Positions 1-8,006 of a DNA stretch of 64,000 bases are shown here, piece after piece. The first letter of the stretch is position 1, and the number at the start of each line of letters is the position of its first letter. The notes beneath the pieces were generated by a model. The model worked only from the letters and a program-made list of their open reading frames with translations. It was not told the DNA's origin and did no database searches. The position numbers and the translations under genes were made by a program. This DNA comes from a virus. The stretch lies in IMG/VR virus record IMGVR_UViG_3300047318_000482, positions 26,526 through 90,525 of that record; one strand, written 5' to 3'.

Positions 1-18
1 GTCGCTAGGCCGAATCGC

Positions 19-47
19 TTGACAAAGCCAAGTCCCTAGGCCAAGCT
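19..47 (+). promoter_or_regulatory. Putative promoter of the leftmost rightward genes
   Basis: A perfect -35 hexamer TTGACA lies at 19-24, and a 17-bp spacer leads to a weaker -10 (CAAGCT, 42-47). Related CTAGG-containing words recur at 5-11, 35-42 and 48-54 and could be operator half-sites. It precedes the gene starting at 84. The -10 match is poor, so confidence is limited. Confidence 0.4.
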
Positions 48-83
48 CTAGGGCATAAGGGAATGGCGAGCAGGGGAGACGCA

Positions 84-506
84 ATGAACACCACCACCAG
101 GAAGACCAACCGCAAGTGCTGGAACTGCAACCAGCCCGCCTCGCACGTCATGACCCGCGAGGGCTCCAACACCCTGCACGCCTGCGACAACTGCACCCGC
201 ATCGACCGCGCGGAGGCTGAGCGTCTGGGGTGGACCATCGAGACGATCATCAGACACCGCGCCAACCAGTCCGAGACGACAGTGCAAAAGATGGCCGCCA
301 AGCTGAGCGACGAGGCCCTGTGCCTCGCGTGGATGGCCACGGAGGGACAGCCCGTCACCCAGGAACTCGCCATCGTGCGCGGCTGGATCATGGACGAGCT
401 GAACCAGCGCCTCGGCGACGGCCTGTTCGACGAGTGGCTGATCGCCACCGACGACAACGGCAACGGCGTCAACCCGATTGCCTTCCTCGCAACCAAAGGA
501 AAGTGA
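84..506 (+). CDS. Small zinc-ribbon protein of unknown function
   Basis: This 140-residue protein starts at ATG 84, behind a GGGGAGA ribosome-binding site, rather than at ATG 63, which has none. The N-terminal 35 residues carry two CxxC pairs (CWNC and CDNC) around a short beta-type segment, as in treble-clef or zinc-ribbon folds. The rest is helical with many charged residues and no recognised catalytic motif. It is the first of three rightward genes that end at the terminator at 1473-1510. Such CxxC proteins are common in actinophage early regions; the role is unknown. Confidence 0.75.
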   Translation: MNTTTRKTNRKCWNCNQPASHVMTREGSNTLHACDNCTRIDRAEAERLGWTIETIIRHRANQSETTVQKMAAKLSDEALCLAWMATEGQPVTQELAIVRGWIMDELNQRLGDGLFDEWLIATDDNGNGVNPIAFLATKGK

Positions 507-585
507 CCGCCAGGCATGATGTGGTGCCCCGGCTGAAGCAAGCAGCCGGGGCACCACCCAGACGGTACCGAAGCAGGAGGCAATC

Positions 586-1053
586 ATGACGACTCAACCG
601 CAGCCCTCTGAGCAGGAGGCAGCAGCCACTTTCGCCCGCGAGTGCACCGATCTCGCGGAAGTCGTCCTTTGGTGCGCCGACCGAGTGCGGTGGGTTGATG
701 AGAGCCCGGCCGTACAGGACGCGGCCGACTACCTACACGACCTCTCCGTCAGGGCGCGGGCTGACATGACACCAATTACAGGCTGGCACGGGCCTGACAG
801 GCCGAACATCATTCGTTGGTGCGCGCAGGAGATCCACTCCATGGGCGGCGACCACAACGTAGAGAGGGCCGCCGAGTACCTGGACGACCTTGCCGTTGAA
901 GCACAGGAGGCACGGGACGAGGTGGAGGCTCAGGCGCACCTGGACGCTCTCGTGCCGCTTGCCGAGAGCCTGACCGCTTGCGGGTGCACCACGGGTTCGC
1001 CAGGCATGTACGAAGGCCCGGCCCGGGATTGCCACCTCCACGGCGAGAAGTGA
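586..1053 (+). CDS. Hypothetical acidic helical protein
   Basis: The 155-residue product starts at an ATG behind an AGGAGG box. It is acidic and mostly helical, and two similar segments (about residues 15-50 and 70-105, each containing a WCA-type turn) suggest an internal duplication. The C-terminus has a Cys-rich CGCTTGSPG stretch. It is not recognised. It lies 79 bp after the previous gene and 11 bp before the next, probably as one rightward transcript. Confidence 0.7.
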   Translation: MTTQPQPSEQEAAATFARECTDLAEVVLWCADRVRWVDESPAVQDAADYLHDLSVRARADMTPITGWHGPDRPNIIRWCAQEIHSMGGDHNVERAAEYLDDLAVEAQEARDEVEAQAHLDALVPLAESLTACGCTTGSPGMYEGPARDCHLHGEK

Positions 1054-1064
1054 GGACACCGACC

Positions 1065-1463
1065 ATGGCAGACGCTGGAACCGACCTCTGGAACGTGCAG
1101 AAGTTCGACCAGATCCTGCGTGTGTACACCACCCTTGAAGCGGCCAAAGACCATGGCGAACACATCATCCGCCACCACTACCAAGACGCCATGGACCGCC
1201 GCCGCGTGCCCGAGTCCCACCGTGCCATCGACTGGCGCATCTACTGCTGCGGCCACCTCTACGGCCCCGGCCAGTTCAACCACACCGCCTACCCCGAGAC
1301 GCATGCGGAAGGATGCTGGCGGACAGAGCCCACGACGCTCTGCCTGCGCCCGTTCTGGGTCGTCAGCGGTAAGTCGGCAGGCACTGGACACACGAGTACC
1401 GACTGGGAGATCTGGCAGGGCGTGGCTTACGACCGGTTCGACCCGAGCTCAGTACTCGTATAG
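1065..1463 (+). CDS. Hypothetical protein
   Basis: The 132-residue product starts at ATG 1065, behind GTGAGGAC, not at the upstream GTG at 978. It is rich in His, Trp and Cys with no recognised motif. It is the last gene before the strong terminator at 1473-1510 that separates this rightward group from the leftward late operon. Function is unknown. Confidence 0.7.
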   Translation: MADAGTDLWNVQKFDQILRVYTTLEAAKDHGEHIIRHHYQDAMDRRRVPESHRAIDWRIYCCGHLYGPGQFNHTAYPETHAEGCWRTEPTTLCLRPFWVVSGKSAGTGHTSTDWEIWQGVAYDRFDPSSVLV

Positions 1464-1472
1464 ATCCGCCAC

Positions 1473-1510
1473 CGACGGCGCCCGGCCAGGGAATTGGCCG
1501 GGCGCCGTCG
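1473..1510. terminator. Strong bidirectional intrinsic terminator
   Basis: A perfect 16-bp stem (1473-1488 with 1495-1510) and a six-base loop are followed by TTTCT on the plus strand. It sits between the convergent rightward genes and the end of the leftward late operon, so it probably stops both. Confidence 0.9.
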
Positions 1511-1520
1511 TTTCTGCACC

Positions 1521-1679
1521 CTACTTCTTGGCCTGTAGCGCGAGGACGGGGGCGTGGCAGACGACGCAGAGCGGGCAGCCGCCGTACCCGTACCGGTGCG
1601 TGGGATGCCCGCAGCCCGCGCACGGGCCGACCTGCGCTGGCGCGCAGACGGGGGCGGGTGGCTTCACGGGTGTGGTCAT
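1521..1679 (-). CDS. 52-aa zinc-ribbon protein
   Basis: A 52-residue ORF runs from ATG 1679 to TAG at 1521. The C-terminal half has four cysteines arranged CAGC and CPLCVVC with nearby His, a likely zinc knuckle. The N-terminus is Pro/Ala rich. The ribosome-binding site is weak. It ends 11 bp before the bidirectional terminator, as expected for the last cistron of the leftward late operon. Function is unknown. Confidence 0.6.
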   Translation of the reverse strand: MTTPVKPPAPVCAPAQVGPCAGCGHPTHRYGYGGCPLCVVCHAPVLALQAKK

Positions 1680-1738
1680 GGGGCCATCGTACGTTCCACT
1701 TGGGAAACCCTGTCCGTGTCACTCCAGCCCATATGCCT

Positions 1739-2029
1739 TCAGCGATCCTGAATCTGCAGGTAGATCGTCCGCTCGTCGATCAGGCCGCTGACCGTGGTGA
1801 TCTGGCAGGCGAGCATGCCCAGGTCGCCAACGGTTCCACCTTCCGCTCGTTGGGTCACGAAGGCGCCGTTCACGACTGGCTCCCCGACGACAGTGACTCC
1901 CGTAGGGGTGATCACGACCGAATCGATGGTGTCGCCCACCTGCGTCAGCCAGTCGGTCCAGTCCCAGGTGTAGTCGAGCCGTGCGGCAGGGTCCTTGATG
2001 AGGGTGAAGGAGGTGGTCGTGGCGGCCAT
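1739..2029 (-). CDS. Phage fibre-tail adaptor-like protein
   Basis: The 96-residue beta-rich protein opens with a KDP..LDYTWDW segment and ends with an alternating pattern finishing ERTIYLQIQDR. This is the layout of the small 'phage fibre-tail adaptor' proteins next to fibre genes in actinophages: a single Ig-like domain that trimerises or docks fibres (family knowledge). The start follows GAGGTAG. It lies 4 bp downstream of the repeat-containing fibre gene, so the two are cotranscribed. Confidence 0.65.
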   Translation of the reverse strand: MAATTTSFTLIKDPAARLDYTWDWTDWLTQVGDTIDSVVITPTGVTVVGEPVVNGAFVTQRAEGGTVGDLGMLACQITTVSGLIDERTIYLQIQDR

Positions 2030-2033
2030 GGGT

Positions 2034-3269
2034 CTACCTCACTGTCAGGGTGCGGTTCTCGGCGGCTACGACGAGAACCCGCTGTTCGGCGGCGACCACG
2101 TGGCGCCGGTTCTCGGCGGGGATCTTGAAGGTTCGTTCCGGGCTGGGTACGACGGTGGACGCCTCGGTGAGCGGGCGCGCTGCGTCGATCTCCAGGGCGG
2201 GGATCAGCGTTGCGGTCTTGGCCCCGGTGAGCGGGAGTGCCGTCTCCGAACTGGCGGCGGTGGGCAGCGTGGTGGCCGCGTTCAGTTGCTGGGCCTCCTC
2301 GCCAGCACCGGCGGCGAGGAGGGTGGCCGTCTTCATGCCGGTGAGGGCCTGCGCTGTGTCCTGCGCGATGGCCGGCGTGAGAGTGGCGGTCTTGGCCCCG
2401 GTGAGCGGCAGTGCCGATTCCGTCGCGCCCGCGGATGCAATGGCGGCGGACTTCGCTCCGGACAGGGCCTGCGCCCCATCCTGTTGAGCAGCCGGGGTAA
2501 GCACTCCCGCCTTGGCTCCGGTGATGGCCTGTGCTGCGTCGGCTGCGCCGGCCGGGGTGAGCGTCGCCGTCTTGCCGCCGATGAGAGTCTGGGCGGTGCC
2601 CTGCTGTGCGGCCAGAACGAGTGTCGCGGCCTTCGTCCCGGCAAGGGTCTGTGCGGTGCCTGCTTCTGTGGCGGGGGTGAGCGTGGCCGCCTTCGTTCCC
2701 GTGAGCGGCTGTGCGGTCTCGGCGCTGCTGGAGGTACTGAGGGTGGCGCCAGCGGTGATATCGGCGGCGGTGAAGTCGTCGAACCTCAGCGCGGACACGG
2801 ACTCGGCGCGCAGGCCGACGCTCGTGCCCGTGGGCACGTTGGTGTCGGTGACCGAGATCCGTTCGACCCCGTTGACGAATGCTTTGATGGTGCTGCCGAC
2901 GGCTTGGACCTTGGCGACGTCTCCGGCGACGGCGGCGACGGCGTAGGTGCCGATGACGGTGAAAGAGCCGCCGACGACATGGAAGAGGTTCCAGGAAGAT
3001 CCGTCGTTCCTGAACAGGTAGCCCGAGGTGATGTTGCTGTTGCCGCGGATCCACAGCCCGTGGCTGGCCGCCGTGGTGGCGGCCATGGTGACCTGCGCGT
3101 AGTGATCGTTGGACGCCATCGCCCCGGCGGCACGCAGGATGATCGTGCCGCCTGCGCTGCCCGATGAGAGCCGGTTGGAGATGATCGACCAGTCGCCGGA
3201 CACCTCGACCCAGCCGACCCCCAAGGAGGTGGAGTCGGCGCGATCAAAGTTGTCGCTGAAGCTGGTCAC
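2034..3269 (-). CDS. Putative tail fibre: lectin-like N-terminus plus 20-residue repeats
   Basis: The 411-residue protein has three parts. Residues 1-172 look like a LamG/concanavalin-type beta-sandwich, beginning SFSDNFDRADSTSLG and ending with an F-DDF strand. Residues 183-362 hold about nine imperfect 20-residue repeats with the core LTGxKxATLxPA. The C-terminus (378-411) has short AEN/AEQ-R strand repeats. This suggests an elongated fibre with a carbohydrate-binding head, perhaps for host receptor recognition. It lies between two other fibre-associated genes in the late operon. The receptor role is inferred. Confidence 0.7.
   Translation of the reverse strand: MTSFSDNFDRADSTSLGVGWVEVSGDWSIISNRLSSGSAGGTIILRAAGAMASNDHYAQVTMAATTAASHGLWIRGNSNITSGYLFRNDGSSWNLFHVVGGSFTVIGTYAVAAVAGDVAKVQAVGSTIKAFVNGVERISVTDTNVPTGTSVGLRAESVSALRFDDFTAADITAGATLSTSSSAETAQPLTGTKAATLTPATEAGTAQTLAGTKAATLVLAAQQGTAQTLIGGKTATLTPAGAADAAQAITGAKAGVLTPAAQQDGAQALSGAKSAAIASAGATESALPLTGAKTATLTPAIAQDTAQALTGMKTATLLAAGAGEEAQQLNAATTLPTAASSETALPLTGAKTATLIPALEIDAARPLTEASTVVPSPERTFKIPAENRRHVVAAEQRVLVVAAENRTLTVR
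2184..2723 (-). repeat. Tandem 60-bp repeats inside the fibre gene
   Basis: About nine imperfect tandem copies of a 60-bp unit each encode a 20-residue segment with the core LTGAKTATLTPA. The copies differ mostly at wobble positions and in the linker between cores. Such arrays can change copy number by slippage or recombination and alter fibre length. Confidence 0.8.
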
Positions 3270-3271
3270 GG

Positions 3272-3718
3272 CTACGCGGTGGAGCTGGCCCGGAAGAAGT
3301 CGGCGCCTGACAGGGTGAAGGCGTTCCCGTCGGGCGACCAGGTCAGGTCGTGCTTGGTGAGCGGGATCAGGTCGGAGTCGGTGCCCGTGGTGGTGTCCGG
3401 GTCGTAGCAGATGACGACCGCGCCGATGGCGTTCCCGGTCGGCGAGGACCAGACGACGCTTGCCATGGCCAGGGCGACGCGGTCGTTGGTGTCATCGACC
3501 GTGACGGTGACACCGGTCAAGGGCTTGCGGCCGACGGTGGACTGTTCGTTCGTGGTTCCGGCGACGACGGCGGCGAAGTCGTCCTTGTCGCGCAGGACGG
3601 CATCGCTCTCCAGACCGCTGGATTCCAGGGGGATCAGGACGAGGCCGTCGTTCGCGGCGGGGAGCCCTGCGTAGTAGGCGAGCTTGGCGAGGGCGGTGTT
3701 GAAGACGATGCTGGCCAT
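3272..3718 (-). CDS. Phage structural protein near the fibres, unknown
   Basis: The 148-residue product starts at ATG 3718, five bases after GGAG, rather than at GTG 3724. It begins ASIVFNTALAKLAYYAGLPA, followed by a beta-rich body with VTVTVDDTNDRVALAM. This resembles small proteins found beside fibre genes in Streptomyces phages and prophages. It probably belongs to the baseplate or fibre assembly, but no catalytic motif or named domain is evident. Confidence 0.6.
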   Translation of the reverse strand: MASIVFNTALAKLAYYAGLPAANDGLVLIPLESSGLESDAVLRDKDDFAAVVAGTTNEQSTVGRKPLTGVTVTVDDTNDRVALAMASVVWSSPTGNAIGAVVICYDPDTTTGTDSDLIPLTKHDLTWSPDGNAFTLSGADFFRASSTA

Positions 3719-3749
3719 GGTCACTCCAGTTCTTGCGGTCGATGCGGCG

Positions 3750-4064
3750 TTACGGGGTCGAGGAGGGGGACGGGGTGGGGGTGGGCACGGTGGAGCAGAT
3801 CTTGTCGGCGGCCGTACGGACGGCGTCGGACACCTTCGCCGCAGCGTCGGCGCGGAGGATTGCCCACAAGGCGCAGGTGAGTTGCTGCTGGTCGGTGCGC
3901 TGGGCCAGGCCGGTGGTCTGCCCGGAGCGGAGGGTGGCGAGACGGTCTTGGGCCTTGGTGTTCTGCCAGACGAGCAGGCCGGCCAGGCACAGCATCACGA
4001 CCACCACGACAGCGATGACGGGGGTGGTGTCATGCCGGGGGCGGCGCAGGGAGGGGATGGCCAT
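3750..4064 (-). CDS. Small single-span membrane protein of the lysis region
   Basis: The 104-residue protein has a short basic N-terminus, one membrane helix at about residues 15-33, a Gln-rich helix, two cysteines and a Pro/Thr/Ser-rich C-terminus. It follows the collagen-like membrane protein and the holin in the same leftward transcript, so a lysis-accessory role (antiholin or spanin-like) is possible. That is inference from position only. Confidence 0.55.
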   Translation of the reverse strand: MAIPSLRRPRHDTTPVIAVVVVVMLCLAGLLVWQNTKAQDRLATLRSGQTTGLAQRTDQQQLTCALWAILRADAAAKVSDAVRTAADKICSTVPTPTPSPSSTP

Positions 4065-4079
4065 GGTGGCCTCCTTTCG

Positions 4080-4709
4080 TCAGTGGGCTACCAGGCGCAG
4101 AAGGCCGCCTAGCAGGGAGGTGTCGGAGGGGGACGGGGATGCGGTCGGGGTGGGGCTGGTCGTGGTGGTGCGGCGGCAGACGAGGGTTTCGGGATCGTCC
4201 GGGGAGGGTTGGAGGGTGTAGCCGTCGGGGCAGGTCTGGCCGTCCTTGCCGTCGGCGCCGTCCGTCCCGTCCTGTCCACTGGTGCCGTCGCTGCCGTTCA
4301 CGCCGTCCTGTCCTGCCGCTCCGGACGGGCCGGCGGCGCCAGGCTGACCGGTCGGGCCGGGTGAGCCGTCCGGTCCCGGGGCCCCAGCGGGTCCAGGCGG
4401 GCCGGGCACGGTGGACGTCGGCCCGGGTGAACCGGTGTCGCCCTGCTCGCCCTTCTCCCCCGGACTGCCCGGGGATCCGGTGGCGTTCTGACCGGGCTTC
4501 CCGGCCGGGCCGGTAACGGGGGTGCCGCCGAGGCGGCGGACCTGTGCGGCCAGAGCGTCGCGGGCCTCGAGTGCGTCGTGGAGGGATGCGGACAGGTCCC
4601 GCATCGTGACGACGATCCACCCCAGTACGGAGATCAGTAAGGCGACGCCGACCACCCAGACCACGTCGATGCGCCGTCTGCGCCGCCGGGACGCCGGACT
4701 CTCCCTCAC
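4080..4709 (-). CDS. Membrane-anchored collagen-like protein
   Basis: The 209-residue protein has an Arg-rich start, a membrane helix at about 15-35, a short coiled coil, and about 30 Gly-X-Y triplets (roughly residues 62-157) rich in Pro, Asp and Gln. A Cys-flanked tail (TCPDGYTLQP...VC) and a Thr/Ser/Pro stretch follow. Collagen-like triplets form trimeric rods and are common in phage fibres, but an N-terminal membrane anchor fits a host-envelope protein better. It lies among holin and lysis genes. Function is unknown. Confidence 0.7.
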   Translation of the reverse strand: MRESPASRRRRRRIDVVWVVGVALLISVLGWIVVTMRDLSASLHDALEARDALAAQVRRLGGTPVTGPAGKPGQNATGSPGSPGEKGEQGDTGSPGPTSTVPGPPGPAGAPGPDGSPGPTGQPGAAGPSGAAGQDGVNGSDGTSGQDGTDGADGKDGQTCPDGYTLQPSPDDPETLVCRRTTTTSPTPTASPSPSDTSLLGGLLRLVAH

Positions 4710-4719
4710 GATCTCTCCC

Positions 4720-5064
4720 TCACGATGACCCCTTACTGGCCAGGTAGACCTGCAGCAGCAAGAGCAGGAGGGGGGCGACGAGAGCGGTCAGCATCAGCCG
4801 TTTGTCGCCTGCTCTGCGGTTCTCCATTTCGCGCTGGTCCTGCTGCCGCTGCTGCGTTTCGCGTTCTCGGGCCTTCTCGATCTCGGTGATCCGGTTGACG
4901 GCTGCGGCATGCCGGTCGTCCTGGGCCTGCTGCTGCAGGGCCAGAAGGCTGGCGTCGACCTTGGTGTCCAGGCGCCCCGCGAGGGTGCGCATGTCGTCCT
5001 TGAGGTCCTCGAATCCGGCGTCGAGGCGACGAGCCAGCTCCCCGTTGGTCGGCTCGTCGCCCAC
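4720..5064 (-). CDS. Coiled-coil protein with C-terminal membrane anchor
   Basis: The start is taken as GTG 5064, seven bases after AGGAG, giving 114 residues. Residues 10-90 form a long charged coiled coil rich in Gln, Arg and Glu. A single hydrophobic helix at about 93-108 ends the protein, which points to a tail-anchored topology. It lies between the multi-span holin and the collagen-like gene. Its role may be lysis timing or an additional holin; no named family is recognised with confidence. Confidence 0.6.
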   Translation of the reverse strand: MGDEPTNGELARRLDAGFEDLKDDMRTLAGRLDTKVDASLLALQQQAQDDRHAAAVNRITEIEKARERETQQRQQDQREMENRRAGDKRLMLTALVAPLLLLLLQVYLASKGSS

Positions 5065-5078
5065 AGCGGCTCCTAAGT

Positions 5079-5441
5079 TCAGGCCTGCACCGACCGCACG
5101 GCGGCGGCCGGGACGGGGGCGGTGACCTGGGTCCGGTCCCACATGCCGACGACGATGGTGACCGCGGTCAGGACCACGGCCTGCCGCTCCGAGGACCAGT
5201 CCAGGCCCAGGCCGACGGCCAGAGCGAGAGCGGCCTGCGCGAAGCCGACCACCGCGGCGCCGACCGCGTCGTGGGCAATGATGGCGACGAGGACGCCGAC
5301 GGCGGCCGCGGCCGCACCGTTGACCCAGGCCTGGGTGTCGGCGGAGGCGTTCCAGCCGAACGCGGCCGTCAGCTTCACGCAGATCGCGATGAGCGCGAGG
5401 ACCGTGGCGGGCTCACGCCCGAGAATCTTTACCGGGGACAC
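5079..5441 (-). CDS. Holin
   Basis: The start is GTG 5441, behind AAGGAG, giving 120 residues. Three to four hydrophobic helices (about 10-30, 37-60, 65-80 and 86-105) and little else match the small multi-span holins found next to endolysins in actinophages. It would form the membrane lesion that frees the endolysin encoded just upstream. Sequence family is not certain, but size, topology and position agree. Confidence 0.75.
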   Translation of the reverse strand: MSPVKILGREPATVLALIAICVKLTAAFGWNASADTQAWVNGAAAAAVGVLVAIIAHDAVGAAVVGFAQAALALAVGLGLDWSSERQAVVLTAVTIVVGMWDRTQVTAPVPAAAVRSVQA

Positions 5442-5476
5442 TGCGGTCTCCTTCTGAGGGATGGGGCGGGGGGTGG

Positions 5477-6766
5477 TCAAACCTTGGGAATCTTCAGGAG
5501 TGCCCAGGTCTTGGGGCCCGGGTAGCCGTCGGCGTCGTCGCCGGTCCAGCCCTGCGCCTGCTGGAACGCCTGGACGCAGCGGCGGTCCGCGTTGGTCCAG
5601 TCAGGGCCGGGTCCGGTCGTGTAGTACCGGCCGAAGCCGAGGGCGACCAGGCGCCGTCCCAGCGCGGTGATGATCGGGCTGTGGCGGCCGCCGTGAAAGA
5701 AGGCCTTGCCGGGGAACGGCTCGTACACGGGGGCGGGCTTCGGGGCGGGCTTGGGTGCGGGCTTCTTGGGCAGGGAGCCGAGGAGTTTGACGAGGCTGGT
5801 CGCGCCGGGGACGCCGTCTGCGTCCTGGCCTGCGTTGGTGCCCTTGTAGCCGAGGGACTTCTGGAAGTCGGAGAAGTTCTTGGTGTCGGCGTCCGCCCAT
5901 GCCTCGCCCTCGCCGGCCGTGGCGTTCTTCGCGAACCCGGCCTTCGACAGGGCCTTGCGAACCGCGGTGACCTGGGTGCCCTTGGCGCCGTATCCGTACT
6001 CCAGGCCGTTGATGGTGACCTTGTATCGGGCCGGGGTGGAGGCGGTGACGCCGGTGACGGCCGGGTACTTGGGGCGTCCGTAGCCGGCGATGTCGTGGAC
6101 GACGCGCACGCGGCGTGCGCAGACGTTCGCGGAGTTGCCCTCGATCGTGTACACGTACTTGCCGTCGCTGGAGACGCTGGTGACGACACCGACGTGGTCG
6201 ATCGCGCCGATCTCGGAGGAGGCGTCCCAGTCGAAGAAGATGATGTCGCCGCGGCGGATCCCGGACTTGAGGATGCCGTCGGTCATCGGCGTCCACTGCT
6301 TGGCCGCGTTGAACGCGGCGGCGTGGGCGACGGTGTACGCGTAGTCCTTGCCGAGGCAGACCGCCCCGTAGTTGTCGGAGGCGTACGCGCTGACGGTGAC
6401 GGTGGCGTCGCACCAGGCGAAGTTCCCGGCATACGCGGGGCCGTTGCGTTCGCGGTACCAGTCCTGGATGGCGTTGGGCTCGCCGGTGCCGAGCCAGGCT
6501 TCCATCGCCCGGATCATCTTCTCCAGGCCGCCCGTGTTGCCGCCGAGACTGCGCGGGCTGTCACTGTCCGCGGAATCGGGCGACTGGCGCTGGCCGATCG
6601 CCTCGAGCCACGGGGCGCCGTAGACGCCGCGGTCGTCGGCGGGGCCGAACTCGGCCGCCAGGAGTTCTTCTTCGGTCGAGACGGTCGGGCCGTTGCCGGA
6701 CTGCGTGAGCAGCGCGGCCTGCCGGTCCTGACTGATGTCGTCCTCGAGGGGGCGGGTTTCGCCCAT
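5477..6766 (-). CDS. Endolysin: CHAP amidase/peptidase with two peptidoglycan-binding domains
   Basis: The 429-residue protein starts at ATG 6766. After an acidic N-terminal extension (1-75) comes a CHAP cysteine peptidase domain (about 80-235) with likely catalytic Cys119 (FAWCDATV), His191 (IDHVGVV) and Glu209. Two PG_binding_1-type repeats follow (about 250-330 and 355-429), each ending DGxPGxxT near the C-terminus. A Lys-Pro-Ala linker separates them. CHAP enzymes cut the cell-wall peptide or amide bond. No signal peptide is seen, so export depends on the neighbouring holin. Confidence 0.9.
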   Translation of the reverse strand: MGETRPLEDDISQDRQAALLTQSGNGPTVSTEEELLAAEFGPADDRGVYGAPWLEAIGQRQSPDSADSDSPRSLGGNTGGLEKMIRAMEAWLGTGEPNAIQDWYRERNGPAYAGNFAWCDATVTVSAYASDNYGAVCLGKDYAYTVAHAAAFNAAKQWTPMTDGILKSGIRRGDIIFFDWDASSEIGAIDHVGVVTSVSSDGKYVYTIEGNSANVCARRVRVVHDIAGYGRPKYPAVTGVTASTPARYKVTINGLEYGYGAKGTQVTAVRKALSKAGFAKNATAGEGEAWADADTKNFSDFQKSLGYKGTNAGQDADGVPGATSLVKLLGSLPKKPAPKPAPKPAPVYEPFPGKAFFHGGRHSPIITALGRRLVALGFGRYYTTGPGPDWTNADRRCVQAFQQAQGWTGDDADGYPGPKTWALLKIPKV

Positions 6767-6800
6767 GGCCGGTTCTCCTTTTCAGGGGGCGGGGAGGGGG

Positions 6801-7628
6801 TTATCGGGAGGCGTCGAGCCTGGGTTGGACCAAGTCGGTCTGGTCGCGGAGAGCCCGGTAGACGTCCAGGGACATGCGGAAGCAGCCCTGGTCCGCCCAA
6901 GTCGCTGACCAGGAGTTTTGGACGCGGAGGATGGTGCGGGCGTAGTCGAGGCCGGTGCCGGTGTCGTCGCGGACGACGTCCTCGAGGGCGGTGATGCAGA
7001 CTTCGTGGCCGCCGGCGACGGGCGAGTCCTGCCAGCCGTCGCAGTCGTCGAGCAGGGCGTTCGGGCCGGACGGCTCGAAGAACGCTTCGTGCCAGGGCAG
7101 GCCCATGAGGACCGGGCCGGTCTGCAGGAGCTGGCAGAGCTCCTCGGCGGTGGTGGCGTGCCCGTACTGGTCAATCAGGGTGCGGGAGCGCAGTGCTTTG
7201 GCGACGCCGAGGCCGGAGGAGCCGCAGTCGTCGTTGGGCCACTGCTGGTCGTGCCACTGGTCGGCGCGGGTGGCTTCCGCGTACAGGCCGATCGCCCAGC
7301 GTTCGGCGGCCGCGCCGTCGTTGACGTCCAGGCCGGCCGCGGCGAGGGTGTCGGCGTCGTGGAGGACGGAGACCAGCGCGGTCGCCGCGTTGGCGGTGCA
7401 CGATCCGAGCGCGTCGACGTCGTCGACCCCGTCGGACAGGGTGCTGGTGCGGATGCCCTGGGCGATCAGGTCCTGCTGGTCCAGGACCGGAATCTTGGGC
7501 TGCCAGGCGGTGGGGCGCAGCGAGCCGCCGTCGTAGCGGCGCCGGTAGGCGAGGCTGCGCGGGTCGAGCACGAGGTGCCGGCCGAGCTGGCCGGTGACGT
7601 CGTACTGCTTGATGTCGAGGTCGGGCAC
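6801..7628 (-). CDS. Papain-like (C1 family) cysteine protease
   Basis: The start is taken as GTG 7628, eight bases after AGGAG; the upstream extension to 7850 looks like untranslated frame. The 275-residue protein has the C1 papain order of motifs: Cys77 in GSCTANA, His208 in GGHEV and Asn238 in QNSWSATWADQG. No signal peptide or propeptide is evident. It lies between endolysin and fibre genes, so it may process virion proteins or act on the host surface. It is not a usual part of siphovirus lysis cassettes. Confidence 0.8.
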   Translation of the reverse strand: MPDLDIKQYDVTGQLGRHLVLDPRSLAYRRRYDGGSLRPTAWQPKIPVLDQQDLIAQGIRTSTLSDGVDDVDALGSCTANAATALVSVLHDADTLAAAGLDVNDGAAAERWAIGLYAEATRADQWHDQQWPNDDCGSSGLGVAKALRSRTLIDQYGHATTAEELCQLLQTGPVLMGLPWHEAFFEPSGPNALLDDCDGWQDSPVAGGHEVCITALEDVVRDDTGTGLDYARTILRVQNSWSATWADQGCFRMSLDVYRALRDQTDLVQPRLDASR

Positions 7629-7647
7629 CCGCCCGTGCTCCTGCACT

Positions 7648-7757
7648 CCCCGCGCCTGAGCTGATGTTCGTGGCGGACCGCTGTGGTGCGATCGTCCCTC
7701 GGGGGGCGGTGCGGTGGCGGGCGGAGGGTCGCCCGGTGATCTCAGGCTACGGCCTGA
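7648..7757. repeat. Pair of late-region hairpin elements
   Basis: CCCCGCGCCTGAG (7648-7660) matches the half-element seen at 27956, 29907 and 32517. A second copy, in the opposite orientation, forms a perfect 6-bp stem with loop TACG at 7742-7757 and is preceded by GATC. Both lie in the 157-bp gap upstream of the protease start, where no other gene is seen. Confidence 0.5.
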
Positions 7758-7785
7758 CGGGGCGTGTATTGCCCCCGCTGCTCGT

Positions 7786-8004
7786 TCAGGGCAGGGGGAT
7801 CGGGGTGATGGGGAAGATCTGCTCGTGCCGCTCGGCGATGATGGACGCAAAGTCCGGCCCGTTGTCGATGAGCCACTGCTGGATGACGTGGGCCAGGGCG
7901 GTCTCGTCCACGCGGCCGTTGTCGGACTGCACGTGCACGCTGACGATGGTCGGGTTCTCGTCGTGCACGCTGGGGCAGGTGAACACGTTGCTCGGGAATT
8001 CCAT
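7786..8004 (-). CDS. Small phage protein, unknown
   Basis: The 72-residue product starts at ATG 8004, two bases after the stop of the large fibre gene, so translation is probably coupled. It has a beta-type start (SVHVQSDNGRVDE) and a C-terminal amphipathic helix. There is no recognised motif. It is perhaps a fibre chaperone by position, which is inference only. Confidence 0.6.
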   Translation of the reverse strand: MEFPSNVFTCPSVHDENPTIVSVHVQSDNGRVDETALAHVIQQWLIDNGPDFASIIAERHEQIFPITPIPLP

Positions 8005-8006
8005 GA

